This document shows positions 17,105 through 25,878 of a stretch of 64,000 nt of DNA, in pieces. Made by a program: the position numbers and the translations under genes. Position 1 is the first letter of the stretch; each line of letters begins with the position of its first letter. Source of the DNA: Verrucomicrobiota bacterium (GTDB lineage Bacteria; Verrucomicrobiota; Verrucomicrobiia; Opitutales; Opitutaceae); assembly GCA_016222805.1 (NCBI GenBank), contig JACRQG010000004.1:186001-250000 (forward strand). The letters are read 5' to 3'. Under the pieces are notes generated by a model, which worked only from the letters and a program-made list of their open reading frames with translations, was not told the DNA's origin and did not search any database.

Positions 17105-18679
17105 ATGATGTCCCGGATCCGCTCCTTCGTTTTCCCTGTCTTCGCCGGCTGCCTCGCGGGCTTCGCCCTGCCGGGCGCCGCGGCCCCGGCTCCGGCCAAG
17201 TCGGCCCTGGCTTCGCTGCCCATGACCGAGGGCCGGTTCCAAGCCACCGACGAATCGCTGCGACAGTACCAGGTTCCGGAGTGGTTTCGCGACGCCAAGC
17301 TCGGCATCTGGTCGCACTGGGGCCCGCAATGCGTGCCGATGAAGGACAGTTGGTATGCCCGCCGCCTGTATGAGCACGAGACCACCGACGCCAAGGGCAA
17401 GGTGACCGGCCCTTCCCCGGTCCACACGTTTCACCGGCAGACCTACGGCCACCCGTCGGAATTCGGCTTCAAGGACATCATTACGCGGTGGAAGGCGGAG
17501 AAATTCGATCCCGAGGCGCTGATGGCCCTCTACGCCCGGACCGGCGCCCGGTACTTCGTCAGCCTCGGCATCCATCACGACAACTTCGCCCTCTATGGCT
17601 CCAAGATCCACCGTTGGAACTCCGTCGCGATGGGGCCGCGGCGGGACATCGTGGCCGAGTGGCAGCGCGCCGCCGCCCGGCACGGCCTGCGCTTCGGCAT
17701 CACCGAGCATCTGGCGGCGAGCTGGTGGTTTTACAGTCCGAGCAAGGGGGCGGACAAGACTGGCCCGAAGGCGGGCGTGCCCTACGACGGCAACGACCCG
17801 CGCTACGCCGACCTGTACTGGCCGGACAACCACCGGCCGAGCTTCCGCTACTACGGCACGGACGTGCCCGACTCCTTCAAGGAGGCCTGGTACCGGCGCA
17901 TCGCCGAAATCGTCGATCTCTACCATCCCGACCTGCTCTATTCCGACAGTCCTCTGCCCTACCCCGACGATGTGGGGCGCCGCCTGGTGGCGCACTATTA
18001 CAACGCCGACGCCCGCCGCCACGGCGGCCGGGTCGAGGCGGTCTACACCTGCAAGGAAGACGCCGCCGGCCGCTGGGTGCGCGACATCGAGCGCGGGGTG
18101 CGCGAGGAGATCGCACCCGAGCCCTGGCAAACCGACACCTGTATCGGCAATTGGTACTATCAGACGGGATACAAGTACAAGACCTCCGCCCAGGTGGTGC
18201 ACATGCTGGCCGACATCGTGAGCAAGAACGGCAACCTCCTGCTCAATTTCCCGCAGCGGCCCGACGGCACCCTGGATGAGCCCACGCTGAAGATTATTGC
18301 GGATCTGGGCGACTGGATGGCCGTGAACAGCGAGGCCATCCACGGCACGCGGCCGTGGAAGCGCCACGGCGAGGGCCCGACCAAGCTGGCCAAGGGCCGT
18401 TTCGGCGGCCTGAGTGACACTGGCAGCTACACCGCGGCGGATTTCCGTTTTACCACCAAGGGCGGCGCGCTCTACGCCATCGCGCTGGGCTGGCCGGCCG
18501 CCGGTCGCCTGCTCGTAACATGTCTCGCGTCCGCTGCCGGCACGGTGGCCGAAGTCGCGCTGCTGGGTCACGCCGGCCGGGTCGAGTGGCGGCAGACTGC
18601 CGAGGGCCTGGAGGTCCGGCTCCCCGACCAGCGGCCGTGCGACCTCGCCTACACCCTCAAGATCACGGGCCTGCCGTGA
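17105..18679 (+). CDS. Secreted alpha-L-fucosidase (GH29)
   Basis: This 524-residue protein starts at an ATG with a Sec leader up to about residue 30. The GH29 barrel is easy to follow: KLGIWSHWGPQCVPMKDSWYARRLY at about 65-89 (written here in part: IWSHWGPQ), HTFHRQTYG, GARYFVSLGIHHDNF, and the strand-4 segment PDLLYSDSPLPY, where Asp281 is the probable nucleophile. KNGNLLLNFP near residue 380 is the family's typical late motif, and a small beta-sandwich closes the protein. It releases alpha-L-fucose. It is the second GH29 in the locus, only distantly similar to the first, so they may differ in linkage. Its stop overlaps the GTG start of an AraC regulator. Confidence 0.93.
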   Translation: MMSRIRSFVFPVFAGCLAGFALPGAAAPAPAKSALASLPMTEGRFQATDESLRQYQVPEWFRDAKLGIWSHWGPQCVPMKDSWYARRLYEHETTDAKGKVTGPSPVHTFHRQTYGHPSEFGFKDIITRWKAEKFDPEALMALYARTGARYFVSLGIHHDNFALYGSKIHRWNSVAMGPRRDIVAEWQRAAARHGLRFGITEHLAASWWFYSPSKGADKTGPKAGVPYDGNDPRYADLYWPDNHRPSFRYYGTDVPDSFKEAWYRRIAEIVDLYHPDLLYSDSPLPYPDDVGRRLVAHYYNADARRHGGRVEAVYTCKEDAAGRWVRDIERGVREEIAPEPWQTDTCIGNWYYQTGYKYKTSAQVVHMLADIVSKNGNLLLNFPQRPDGTLDEPTLKIIADLGDWMAVNSEAIHGTRPWKRHGEGPTKLAKGRFGGLSDTGSYTAADFRFTTKGGALYAIALGWPAAGRLLVTCLASAAGTVAEVALLGHAGRVEWRQTAEGLEVRLPDQRPCDLAYTLKITGLP

Positions 18680-19734
18680 GCCGCCGCCGACCAGCCCAGG
18701 GGTGCGGGCCGGTCCGCCGACCGCCCTTGTTCGGGAAGGGAGCGCGCCGCCCTGGCGTCGATGCGCATGAACCGCTGCTCGCCTCGATCCGGGCCGGGAA
18801 GATCGACTTTCACGGCCTTGGGCGCGGGCATTACCCGGGGGATCGCCTGGCGACGGGTGAATTGCCGGGGCTGCTGAGCCTGGGATACTGGGACGCACGG
18901 GGCGACCAGGACTGGGGCATGGACTTCCACCGCAATGAAGGAGTTGAGATCTGCCTGCTCGAGACAGGGGCGATGCGGTTCGCGGTCGATCACCGGAGCT
19001 TCCCGCTGGGGCCCGGGGACCTGACGATCACGCGGCCCTGGCAGGCGCACCGCCAGGGCGACCCGCGAATTGCGGCGGGCCGGCTGCACTGGGCGACGCT
19101 GGCGGTGGGGGCGTTGCGGCCGGACCAGTCGTGGCATTGGCCGCGCTGGGTCCTGCTCGCGCCGGCGGATCGGGCGGAACTGGCGCGCCGGCTCCGTCAG
19201 ACGGAGACGGCGGTCTGGCAGGCGTCGCCGGAAGTCCTGCAAAGCTTTCGGCGCCTGCGGGCGGCGGTGGTGGAGGAGCAGGGAGATCGGCGGCAGTCGC
19301 GGGTGGCAATCGGCCTCAACGAACTGCTCCTCGGCGTGCTCGATCTGCTGCGGGCCGAGAACCGCGCCGAGCAACCGCGGCTCGCCAGCCCCGCCCACTC
19401 GGTGGAACTCTTTCTCGATGATCTGCGGTGCAACCTGAACAGCCTCGCGCGGGAATGGACGCTGGCCGGGATGGCCGCAGCCTGCGGGATGGGCACCACC
19501 CAGTTCAGCCAGCTCTGCCGGCGGCTCACCAACGACAGTCCGCTGCGCTACCTCAACCTGGTGCGGCTGGAGGCCGCGGGGCGCTGGTTGCGCCGCGAGC
19601 CGGGACGCAGCGTGACCGACATCGCGTATGCGTGCGGGTTTGCCTCCAGCCAGTACTTCGCGAGCCAGTTCCGGCAGCACTTTGGCAAGACGCCCAGCGA
19701 GTATCGCCGCGTGTCCGAGGGCGAGGGAGGGTGA
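18676..19734 (+). CDS. AraC-family regulator with cupin-like sensor
   Basis: A GTG at 18676 overlaps the TGA of the fucosidase (GTGA), giving 352 residues. The longer frame from 18520 lies wholly inside the fucosidase and is not used. Residues 60-140 form a cupin-like sensor (GVEICLLETGAMRFAVD, FPLGPGDLTITRPWQAH). The C-terminal 100 or so residues hold the two AraC helix-turn-helix units: LAGMAAACGMGTTQFSQLCRRL, then VTDIAYACGFASSQYFASQFR with the family ending FGKTPSEYRR. Such proteins usually activate sugar genes when a sugar binds the cupin. Tight coupling to the GH29 gene suggests it controls the fucosidase and the divergent TonB receptor. Confidence 0.9.
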   Translation: MSRRRPAQGCGPVRRPPLFGKGARRPGVDAHEPLLASIRAGKIDFHGLGRGHYPGDRLATGELPGLLSLGYWDARGDQDWGMDFHRNEGVEICLLETGAMRFAVDHRSFPLGPGDLTITRPWQAHRQGDPRIAAGRLHWATLAVGALRPDQSWHWPRWVLLAPADRAELARRLRQTETAVWQASPEVLQSFRRLRAAVVEEQGDRRQSRVAIGLNELLLGVLDLLRAENRAEQPRLASPAHSVELFLDDLRCNLNSLAREWTLAGMAAACGMGTTQFSQLCRRLTNDSPLRYLNLVRLEAAGRWLRREPGRSVTDIAYACGFASSQYFASQFRQHFGKTPSEYRRVSEGEGG

Positions 19735-19850
19735 TCGCGTGCCCGCTGGCGCGACGACTCCGCGCACGCGAAGCCCCTCGGGGATCGACCTCGCTTCCCC
19801 TCCCATCCTTGCGGTCGCAGCGCAGCCTGACCGCCGCCGGCGGGCGCACG

Positions 19851-20345
19851 CTACCTGGCCGCGGATGGCGCATGGGACTCCGCGGCGACCAGGCGGAGCG
19901 GGGGACGCGGTTGCGTCGGCAGATCGCGGAAGGCAAAGCGGATGGGGACAAGGATGTTCATCGCCGCCGGCTCACCCTGACGGCTGCCGGGCGCAAACTG
20001 CCATTGGTACACGGCTTGGATGGCGGGCTCGTCCAGCGGGGAGGTGGGCGTGCCGGCGACTGCGACATGTCGGACAGCACCCTTTTCGTCGATCCGGCAG
20101 ACCAGCATCACCTCACCTTCAATTCCGGCGCGTCGGAGATCGACGGGGAATTCGGGCGCGACGGTGCGGAGGATCCGCGGGGCCGTCCAGCCGTTCGGGA
20201 GGTCTTCGGCGGCGACGGAGGCCACTTCCAGGGATGAGGGCGTGCCCACGGAATGCACGCACCCGGTGAACGCAAGCAGCAGCGCTGTCGGCAGCAGGCA
20301 GCGGACAGCGACGCGGAGCGGACGAGGTTGGGTTTTTGTTTTCAT
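19851..20345 (-). CDS. TonB C-terminal domain lipoprotein
   Basis: The ATG at 20343-20345 gives 164 residues starting with a lipoprotein leader (LLPTALLLAFTGC, Cys at about residue 27). The longer frame to 20609 adds an arginine-rich, non-conserved extension. Residues 60-150 match the TonB C-terminal fold: APEFPVDLRRAGIEGEVMLVCRIDEKGAV, then VAGTPTSPLDEPAIQAVYQWQFAPG. The usual N-terminal membrane anchor and proline-rich spacer are missing and replaced by a lipid anchor, so it may not energise receptors in the classical way. It could be a periplasmic TonB-domain protein that binds other envelope proteins. No ExbB/ExbD genes are nearby. Confidence 0.8.
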   Translation of the reverse strand: MKTKTQPRPLRVAVRCLLPTALLLAFTGCVHSVGTPSSLEVASVAAEDLPNGWTAPRILRTVAPEFPVDLRRAGIEGEVMLVCRIDEKGAVRHVAVAGTPTSPLDEPAIQAVYQWQFAPGSRQGEPAAMNILVPIRFAFRDLPTQPRPPLRLVAAESHAPSAAR

Positions 20346-20710
20346 GGGAACAACGGAGTTCGCTCCTAGAACCCACGGCCCGCGGCGGCCGACGCGGAGA
20401 AGCGACGGCCCGACGGAAAAAAGCGCCGAGTTGACGGAGGAAGCCGACCGGCGCCGGCGGGCAGCGCACCGGGAAACGCCGGTCCGTCGCCCCTTCTTCG
20501 CGGCGGCCGACGGCCTTGAGCCGGAACCATGCAGTCGAAGTCGACGTGCACCGCAGCAATGTAGCCGCGACGACCTCGTCGCGGAGCGGGGCGCGGTCGC
20601 CCCGCCCACAGGTCACCGTTTCGTCAGTGGACTCCCGCAGGTGCGTCAGCCCGACTTCATGGATCCGGCTCGAGAGGGATCCGACTCCGGCCCGAGCCCA
20701 GTCGCGCAGC
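20346..20710. other. Intergenic region upstream of the TonB-domain lipoprotein
   Basis: This 365-nt stretch holds the hairpin repeat at 20586-20605. A long open frame in it is low in conserved features and arginine-rich, as expected of GC-driven noise. No gene is supported. Confidence 0.5.
20586..20605. repeat. Short hairpin repeat GCGGGGCG-N4-CGCCCCGC
   Basis: A perfect 8-bp stem with a 4-nt loop (CGGT). Stem-identical copies occur at 28423-28442 and 33136-33155, all in intergenic DNA. Confidence 0.7.
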
Positions 20711-21496
20711 TCAGTCGCGGATGAACCCGCGCAGGAAGCGAGTGCGCAGTTCTCCGTCTCCCGGGGTGATCTGCGCCACCAGTTCGAGGCCGAAGAGCTC
20801 GAACGGTTCGATCCAGGATCGTCCGATCGCGCGCACGATTAGCCGCCCCTCGTCCGTCCACCGGTAGGCTTTCACAAACAGCGCGGCCTCCTGGAAATGC
20901 GACGGGAAGAATTCGCGCAGCGCCGGTTTCACGTCGACGTTCTCCTTGATCAGGGAGGTGCTGCAGAGGAACACCTCACTCGAATTGCGGCCAAGGTAGT
21001 GGGTGACCGCGAAGGCCTTGCTGTCGGGGGCCCACGTCGCGTCAAACGCGGCCGTGGTGGAAAAAATCGAGTGCGGGAACGAGGCGTTTCGCCGGTGCAG
21101 CATCAACCAGTGCAGAATCTCCCTTTTGGGCCGCTTCATCCCGTCGTGGAACAGGGTGAACTCCTTGTCCGGAGAGGAATACAACTCGGCGTTGGGAAAA
21201 CGCATGCGGTGGTCGGGCGCGAGCCGATGGGCCGGATCTTCCCGCGGTCCGACCCTTCTGGCCCCGGGTGGGAAGAAGGACTCCAGTTCCAGCCAGTCGA
21301 GGGGCACGCTCATGTCCGGTGACAGCCTGATGGTCAGATCCGGGGGAGGTGCGGTGGGGAAACTCCCCGCGGAGGACCTGGGCTTGGGCAGCTCGATCTG
21401 CGGCAGTGGCGGGCGCGTCGTGCAGGCGCCAAGCAACAAGGTGACGGCGGGCAGCCAGATCCGGAGAAGTCGGGACGAGTGGCTGGATGAACCCAT
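20711..21496 (-). CDS. Hypothetical lipoprotein
   Basis: The ATG at 21494-21496 gives 261 residues. It starts with a lipoprotein leader (LLRIWLPAVTLLLGAC, Cys at about residue 25) followed by a proline-rich linker. The rest contains WAPDSKAFAVTHYLG and FLCSTSLIKE. This reads like a fragment of a WD/PD40-type beta strand, where a value is compared with 'what the object looks like now', but no named family is recognised. The frame upstream of the chosen start (to 21868) is rich in Arg/Pro and overlaps the CACGAA repeat, so it is probably non-coding. The protein probably sits on an envelope membrane. The nearest genes are the TonB-domain lipoprotein downstream and a divergent membrane protein. 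Confidence 0.65.
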   Translation of the reverse strand: MGSSSHSSRLLRIWLPAVTLLLGACTTRPPLPQIELPKPRSSAGSFPTAPPPDLTIRLSPDMSVPLDWLELESFFPPGARRVGPREDPAHRLAPDHRMRFPNAELYSSPDKEFTLFHDGMKRPKREILHWLMLHRRNASFPHSIFSTTAAFDATWAPDSKAFAVTHYLGRNSSEVFLCSTSLIKENVDVKPALREFFPSHFQEAALFVKAYRWTDEGRLIVRAIGRSWIEPFELFGLELVAQITPGDGELRTRFLRGFIRD

Positions 21497-21843
21497 GGGG
21501 GGGACCAAAGTAGACGCGCGAACGGGTGTCTTCTTAGTCGGAGAGATTCGGTGGCAAACCCGGAAGGGACACGAATCGACATGAAGGAACCGAATGAACA
21601 CCCGCGGCGAGCCCGATCTCTGCGCCGTCCACGTCGAGGTAACCCGGCGCGAAGGGCGGCTCTTCGGGGCGGAGGTGTGTTCGTTCGTGGTTCTCGACCG
21701 GATCCCTTGGCCTGGCCCGGACTGGCCTCCCGCCCACGGTTCCTCACGCGCGCGAGGCGCCCGCGCATCGGGGGCGCGCCGGATTTCACCGTCCCTTCGC
21801 AGGGTCTTCATCGTCCCTTCACACGGGCACGGCAACTTGAGTA
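21497..21843. other. Divergent intergenic region containing a degenerate CACGAA-type repeat
   Basis: This gap of 347 nt lies between the divergent lipoprotein and membrane-protein genes. It carries the degenerate repeat at 21541-21700. Small open frames here are not supported as genes. Confidence 0.5.
21541..21700. repeat. CACGAA-type inverted-repeat element, degenerate copy
   Basis: The left 45 nt (GAGAGATTC ... AAGGGACACGAATCGACA ... GAAG) match the left part of the element at 62968-63012 closely. A weak right arm (GTGTTCGTTCGTGGTTCT) occurs around 21677-21694. The arms no longer pair well, so this is a decayed copy. Confidence 0.55.
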
Positions 21844-22383
21844 ATGACCAACGCAAACCTGGAGACAACGGCCACGCGCGTGGGGTGGGGCATTGGACTC
21901 GGCGTGTTCGTCCCCGTGTTTCTGCTCCTGCTGGCCCGCTGGCACTGGAAGCCCGGTGCCCTGATCCTGGCGTTTGTGCTCTTGGTCGGGGGAGTTGCGG
22001 TCGTTTCCGAACTCACAATCAGGCGCATCGGCGACAAGAGGTACCGGGCCGCGGTCGGCCTCGCGCTGCTGACGGTCCTGTTGCTGGTCTGGATGAACGT
22101 GGCGGTGGGCGGTATCCTCGGGGACGATCCGGCCAACCTGATGTACATTGGGGTGCTGCTGGTGGGCTTGATCGGGACTTTTCTCGGGCGCCTGGAGCCC
22201 CGGGGAATGTCGCGGACCCTGTTCGTCACCGCCTACGCCGTGCTGCTGGTCCCCGCCATCGCGTGGCTCATCGGGACACCCGCGTTTGCCAACGGGATCG
22301 CCGCGGTCTTCGGCCTCCACGCCGTGTTCGCCCTGCTGTTTGCCGGGGCAGCGTGGTTGTTCCGGTGCGCCGGCTCGGGTTAG
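21844..22383 (+). CDS. Hypothetical integral membrane protein
   Basis: This 179-residue protein starts at an ATG and has about six hydrophobic segments: VGWGIGLGVFVPVFLLLLA, ALILAFVLLVGGVAVV, AAVGLALLTVLLLVWM, YIGVLLVGLIGTFLG, VTAYAVLLVPAIAWLIG and VFALLFAGAAWLF. Little is left outside the membrane, and no catalytic or transport motif is visible. It ends 9 nt from the convergent glycosyltransferase. Function unknown. Confidence 0.7.
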   Translation: MTNANLETTATRVGWGIGLGVFVPVFLLLLARWHWKPGALILAFVLLVGGVAVVSELTIRRIGDKRYRAAVGLALLTVLLLVWMNVAVGGILGDDPANLMYIGVLLVGLIGTFLGRLEPRGMSRTLFVTAYAVLLVPAIAWLIGTPAFANGIAAVFGLHAVFALLFAGAAWLFRCAGSG

Positions 22384-22392
22384 CGGGACGGC

Positions 22393-24477
22393 TCACTTCG
22401 TCCGGACGACGAACTGGCGGTAGCGGCGGATCACCGGGGGCCGGTTGGTGAGTTCGGCGGGCGGTCCGAGGAGGGCTTCCTTGAGATCGGCATACTCCAG
22501 GCGCCAGATGAGAATGGAGTACCCCACCAGGTGGTGCGGTGGGCCCTGTTGCCGCAGCCAAGCGCACAGGCGCGCGAAGCGGAGGTTGTCGAACAGGTCG
22601 ATGTCGCTGGCGAGGGCGCAGTTTTCGGGGCGTTTCACGAGCCGGGCACGTTGAACCGGATCCGGAACCTGCTCTTCGAGAGCGATCACCTGGCGCAGAA
22701 GACGCTGGTACAATTCCTCGTAGTCCCTGCTCCATGGGCCGAAGGCCGTGGTGTAAACGCTCTGGAACAGGGAAGCGCTAATGGCGTAATAGCCGGGCGA
22801 CAGCGGGTACGGTTCGAAGGTGCGGCGTTCGAGGAAACCGGGCAGCCGTCTGGCCGCGATTCGGTGGTGGGCCGGGCTGTCCGCGCCGAAATAGGCAAGG
22901 TGCATCGGGACCTCTCCCCGGGGGTTGTGGCGGTCAATCCAGCGCTTGAGGGCCGGCAACTCGGTGCCCCAGTCGAGGGAACTGTCGACCAGCCGGAGGT
23001 AGCCTGCTGCCGGGCCGCCCGCTTGGGGCCCGAAGTAGGCCAGGTAGTGGGGGTGCAGGGCGACGGCGTCGAACGCCGGCCAGGCCGCCAGGGCGGCGAG
23101 GGCCGGTCGCGACCAAACGATCGCCCGGCGGATCAAGAGAGCGGCGGCGCCGGCGAGCACCTGCAACGCCGGGTAGATCGGCAGGACGTGCCGGTGTCCG
23201 AGATTGATGTCCTCGCTCATCGCCACCGCGAGGTAGCAGCCGACGAGGGCGAACCACGGGGTGGCCTCGTAAACGCCGGGTCCCGGGGCCCATGCCCCGA
23301 GCTGCCGGCGCCGCCACCACCAGGAGCCGACGCCGGCGGCCAGCAGCAGCAAGAGCGCCGGGTGCGTCTTGACCCAGATGGCGTAAGGGAAAAACCAGTA
23401 CCTTCCTTCCAGCCGCCATTCCCCATGTGCGAAGGAGCCGAGTTGATCGTCGCAGCCGAGCAGGGTTTCGATGCCGCGGATAAATCCCTCGGGCAGGATG
23501 CGGTGTGCCTGCAGCCAGCCGAGCGTGGCGGCCAGGGGCGCCGGAATCTCGTCGCGGCTGGGGGCGGAAAAAAACGCGATCCGCGGGTCGGTGGGATCGG
23601 GGCTCGCTTCGTAGCGGAAGCCATAGTGCGCCCAGAGGGCGCCCCAGCCCGCCAGCACGTGCAGGATCACCAGAAGGGCCATCACTCCCGTCTGCAGCCG
23701 GCGCCGCCGCAGTCGCCACTCCCGCGCCCCGTGGCGGAGGATCAGGGCGTCCCCGCGCCAGAGGCGCACGGCGATCAGGACGGCGGCGATTGGCAGGATG
23801 ACGAGGGCGGTTGGTTTGGCCAGCACGAGCAGGCCGGCCGACACGAGACCGGCGAGCAGGCGGCCCACCGTCACGACGTGCAGCAGCCGCCAGCAGCACC
23901 AGGTCGAGGCGAACAGGGTCGCGGTGATGGCGAGGTCGGTCGAGACCAGGCTGCCGAAAGCGAGCATGTGCGGCGAGAAGGCGAAGAGCGTGAGGGAGAG
24001 TAATCCGCCAGCGGCGCCGAAGTGCCGCCGTGCCACCAGGAAGACCAACAGGCCGAGCGCCACTCCGATGACCGTGACCATCGCGCGTGAAACCCACAGG
24101 AGTTGCTCCGGCGAATTGCCGAGGCCGAAGAGAAAGCGCCGGCCGAGTTCGTAGGCGTTGCCGGCGAGCCAGAGGGGATCGTCGCGGCCGACGAACTTCG
24201 GCTGGAGCGCGAGGAACGGCAGGGTGGCCCAGCGTTTGATCAGATCGCCGTTGGCGCCCTCGATGCGATAGTCGTGATGCACCCACAGGTTGTAGCCAAC
24301 CGCCAGTTGCAGACCCTCGTCGAAGGACAAGCCCTGCCGGCGGGACGCCATGGTGGCCAGAACGGCATAGGCGACCAGCAGGGCCGCCGCCGCCAGCGCG
24401 GTGAGGACCGCCTGCCGTCGTGGACGCGCGGGCGGTTGCGGATCGATGGGAACCAGGGCGGCGGGGTCCGGGGCCAA
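22393..24477 (-). CDS. GT-C family membrane glycosyltransferase (ArnT/PMT-like, GT39/GT83 type)
   Basis: This 694-residue protein probably starts at a TTG at 24477; no ATG or GTG precedes the first membrane helix. The first helix (VLTALAAAALLVAYAVLATM) is followed by the lumenal loop SFDEGLQLAVGY, whose D-E is the GT-C catalytic acidic pair. About ten further helices follow, with VARRHFGAAGGLLSLTLFAFSPHML typical of the fold. A periplasmic C-terminal domain of about 200 residues includes LDWGTELPALKRWID. Such enzymes use a polyprenyl-phosphate sugar to glycosylate lipids or proteins on the outer face of the inner membrane. The acceptor is unknown. It is a single gene, convergent with its left neighbour. 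Confidence 0.85.
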   Translation of the reverse strand: MAPDPAALVPIDPQPPARPRRQAVLTALAAAALLVAYAVLATMASRRQGLSFDEGLQLAVGYNLWVHHDYRIEGANGDLIKRWATLPFLALQPKFVGRDDPLWLAGNAYELGRRFLFGLGNSPEQLLWVSRAMVTVIGVALGLLVFLVARRHFGAAGGLLSLTLFAFSPHMLAFGSLVSTDLAITATLFASTWCCWRLLHVVTVGRLLAGLVSAGLLVLAKPTALVILPIAAVLIAVRLWRGDALILRHGAREWRLRRRRLQTGVMALLVILHVLAGWGALWAHYGFRYEASPDPTDPRIAFFSAPSRDEIPAPLAATLGWLQAHRILPEGFIRGIETLLGCDDQLGSFAHGEWRLEGRYWFFPYAIWVKTHPALLLLLAAGVGSWWWRRRQLGAWAPGPGVYEATPWFALVGCYLAVAMSEDINLGHRHVLPIYPALQVLAGAAALLIRRAIVWSRPALAALAAWPAFDAVALHPHYLAYFGPQAGGPAAGYLRLVDSSLDWGTELPALKRWIDRHNPRGEVPMHLAYFGADSPAHHRIAARRLPGFLERRTFEPYPLSPGYYAISASLFQSVYTTAFGPWSRDYEELYQRLLRQVIALEEQVPDPVQRARLVKRPENCALASDIDLFDNLRFARLCAWLRQQGPPHHLVGYSILIWRLEYADLKEALLGPPAELTNRPPVIRRYRQFVVRTK

Positions 24478-24872
24478 GGGGAGTGGTTTCGCGGTGACAA
24501 AGCTCCGCCAGGGCGCAGGACGATTCAGGCTGGATCAGCCGGAAAGGAGGCGAATGCTCCGTGTCAACCGGGCGGGGCGAAGGGAGAGTATTTACCTTGT
24601 GGATTCACCTGCCCGTTCGGCTGACGACAAGTGGATTTGAATGACAGTTCAATCATCCGGAAAAGTCGCCGCACTCCTGCTCCGCACCGGAACGCCGGAA
24701 GGAGTCGAATCACGAGACGCGAATCGGGCAAAGCCATCGACCCGGGCCGGCGCGCGGTTGGTGAAGCTGCGGCCGCGCCTGAACCGAAGGCGAAAGCGTG
24801 GCCGCGCACGGGGCGACGGCACCCCACCCGCAAGGCATTCAGGACGAAGCGAACCGACGTAACTCAGCCGGG
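24478..24872. other. Intergenic region with no recognised feature
   Basis: This 395-nt stretch lies upstream of the glycosyltransferase and downstream of the small lipoprotein gene. It contains an AT-richer segment near 24585-24660 that could hold the glycosyltransferase promoter. I see no repeat and no supported gene. Confidence 0.4.
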
Positions 24873-25067
24873 CTACCGCGAGGTGCGCCGCTGCGTTCCC
24901 GAGTCGCGGAGCATCTTGGCCTGCTCCTGGGCGGCCTTGCGGTCCGCCTTCTCCTGTTCCCGCGCCAGGCGCTCGCGTTCCTTCTGGCTGAGCGGTTCTT
25001 CCGTGGTGGCGCAACCGGTGAGGAGCGCCGCGATGGCGAGGAGCAGGAGGGGCAGGCGGGAGTTCAT
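24873..25067 (-). CDS. Small lipoprotein
   Basis: This 64-residue protein starts at an ATG and has a textbook lipobox (LPLLLLAIAALLTGC, Cys19) followed by 45 charged residues predicted to form one helix (SQKERERLAREQEKADRKAA). It may be a small envelope-anchored coiled coil. It lies 21 nt after the thioesterase gene on the same strand, so it is probably the last gene of that operon. Family not recognised. Confidence 0.7.
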   Translation of the reverse strand: MNSRLPLLLLAIAALLTGCATTEEPLSQKERERLAREQEKADRKAAQEQAKMLRDSGTQRRTSR

Positions 25068-25088
25068 GGAGAAAGGGGCAGGTGGGTT

Positions 25089-25817
25089 TCAGGCGACTTC
25101 TCCCACGGCGCAGAGGGAGCCGGCGTGCTCGATGGAGAAGGTGGTGGCATCCGTGCGGGGCTCCAGCCGCACGGTCACGTTGTCGGCCGTCGCCGGGATT
25201 TCCTTCTGGTACTTGAGGCGCAGCTGGCGCGGCTGCGCCGGGAGTCCGGCCCGGGCCAGGGCGGTCTGCACGCACTCCACGTAAACCGTGTTGTTGAGGT
25301 GCCCGTTGCCATCGACATCCGCGTAGCGGAGCGTAACCGCCGTGCCTGTGGAGGCGTTGGCGGCGGGAGCGGCGAAGGCCAGCTGCTCGAGGTCCGGACA
25401 GAACACGGCGCCGGGCCCGACCGGAAACGCGTCCGCCAATTCGCGCGGCACGCGGGCGATCGCCTTGGTTCGCAGGCTCACGTAGAGCCAGAGCGAGGAG
25501 CCGGACAGGATCGTGGCACCCTGCCGATCGTGGAGACGAAATTCGCGAAAGCCCTTGAAGCTGCGAATGCCGGTGGACCAAGTCTCGACGCGCAGCGGCT
25601 CCTCGTAGGCCGGATAGCGTTCCATCCTCACCAGGATGCGACTGAGGATCCAGGACTCGCCGCGGGTCCGCATCGCGCGTGCGCCGACGTCGAATTGGTC
25701 CGCGTGCCGGATGGCCGCTTCCTGGAGAAGTTTGAAGGCGGCCGGCAGGGACAGCACGCCCGTGCGCTCGACGTCGCGATACGAGACGGTCGTGTCCAGC
25801 ACCAGGGTTTCGTGCAT
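25089..25817 (-). CDS. Acyl-ACP thioesterase (FatA/FatB-like, double hot-dog)
   Basis: The ATG at 25817 gives 242 residues; a GTG eight codons upstream (25841) is the alternative. The N-terminal hot-dog half has YRDVERTGVLSLPAAFKLLQEAA and the family hallmark ESWILSRILVRMERYP. The second half carries YADVDGNGHLNNTVYVE, containing the Asn-x-His catalytic region. It hydrolyses acyl-ACP to free fatty acid in the cytoplasm. The size matches bacterial members, which are shorter than plant FatA. It lies between an alcohol dehydrogenase (60 nt upstream) and a small lipoprotein, suggesting an operon for handling fatty acyl groups or aldehydes (inference). Confidence 0.88.
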   Translation of the reverse strand: MHETLVLDTTVSYRDVERTGVLSLPAAFKLLQEAAIRHADQFDVGARAMRTRGESWILSRILVRMERYPAYEEPLRVETWSTGIRSFKGFREFRLHDRQGATILSGSSLWLYVSLRTKAIARVPRELADAFPVGPGAVFCPDLEQLAFAAPAANASTGTAVTLRYADVDGNGHLNNTVYVECVQTALARAGLPAQPRQLRLKYQKEIPATADNVTVRLEPRTDATTFSIEHAGSLCAVGEVA

Positions 25818-25878
25818 CGCGGGGCCGGGGAGACGGGACACCGCGCCGGGTTTGCGGGCCGGGGCGGAGTCCGCGGGC

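Noticed and set aside
16835-18898. N-terminal extension of the third TonB receptor frame
   Set aside because: The frame is open but mirrors the GH29 gene; a normal Sec leader begins at the ATG at 16834.
21551-21844. 97-codon open frame ahead of the membrane protein
   Set aside because: It is Arg/Pro-rich and translates the decayed CACGAA repeat.
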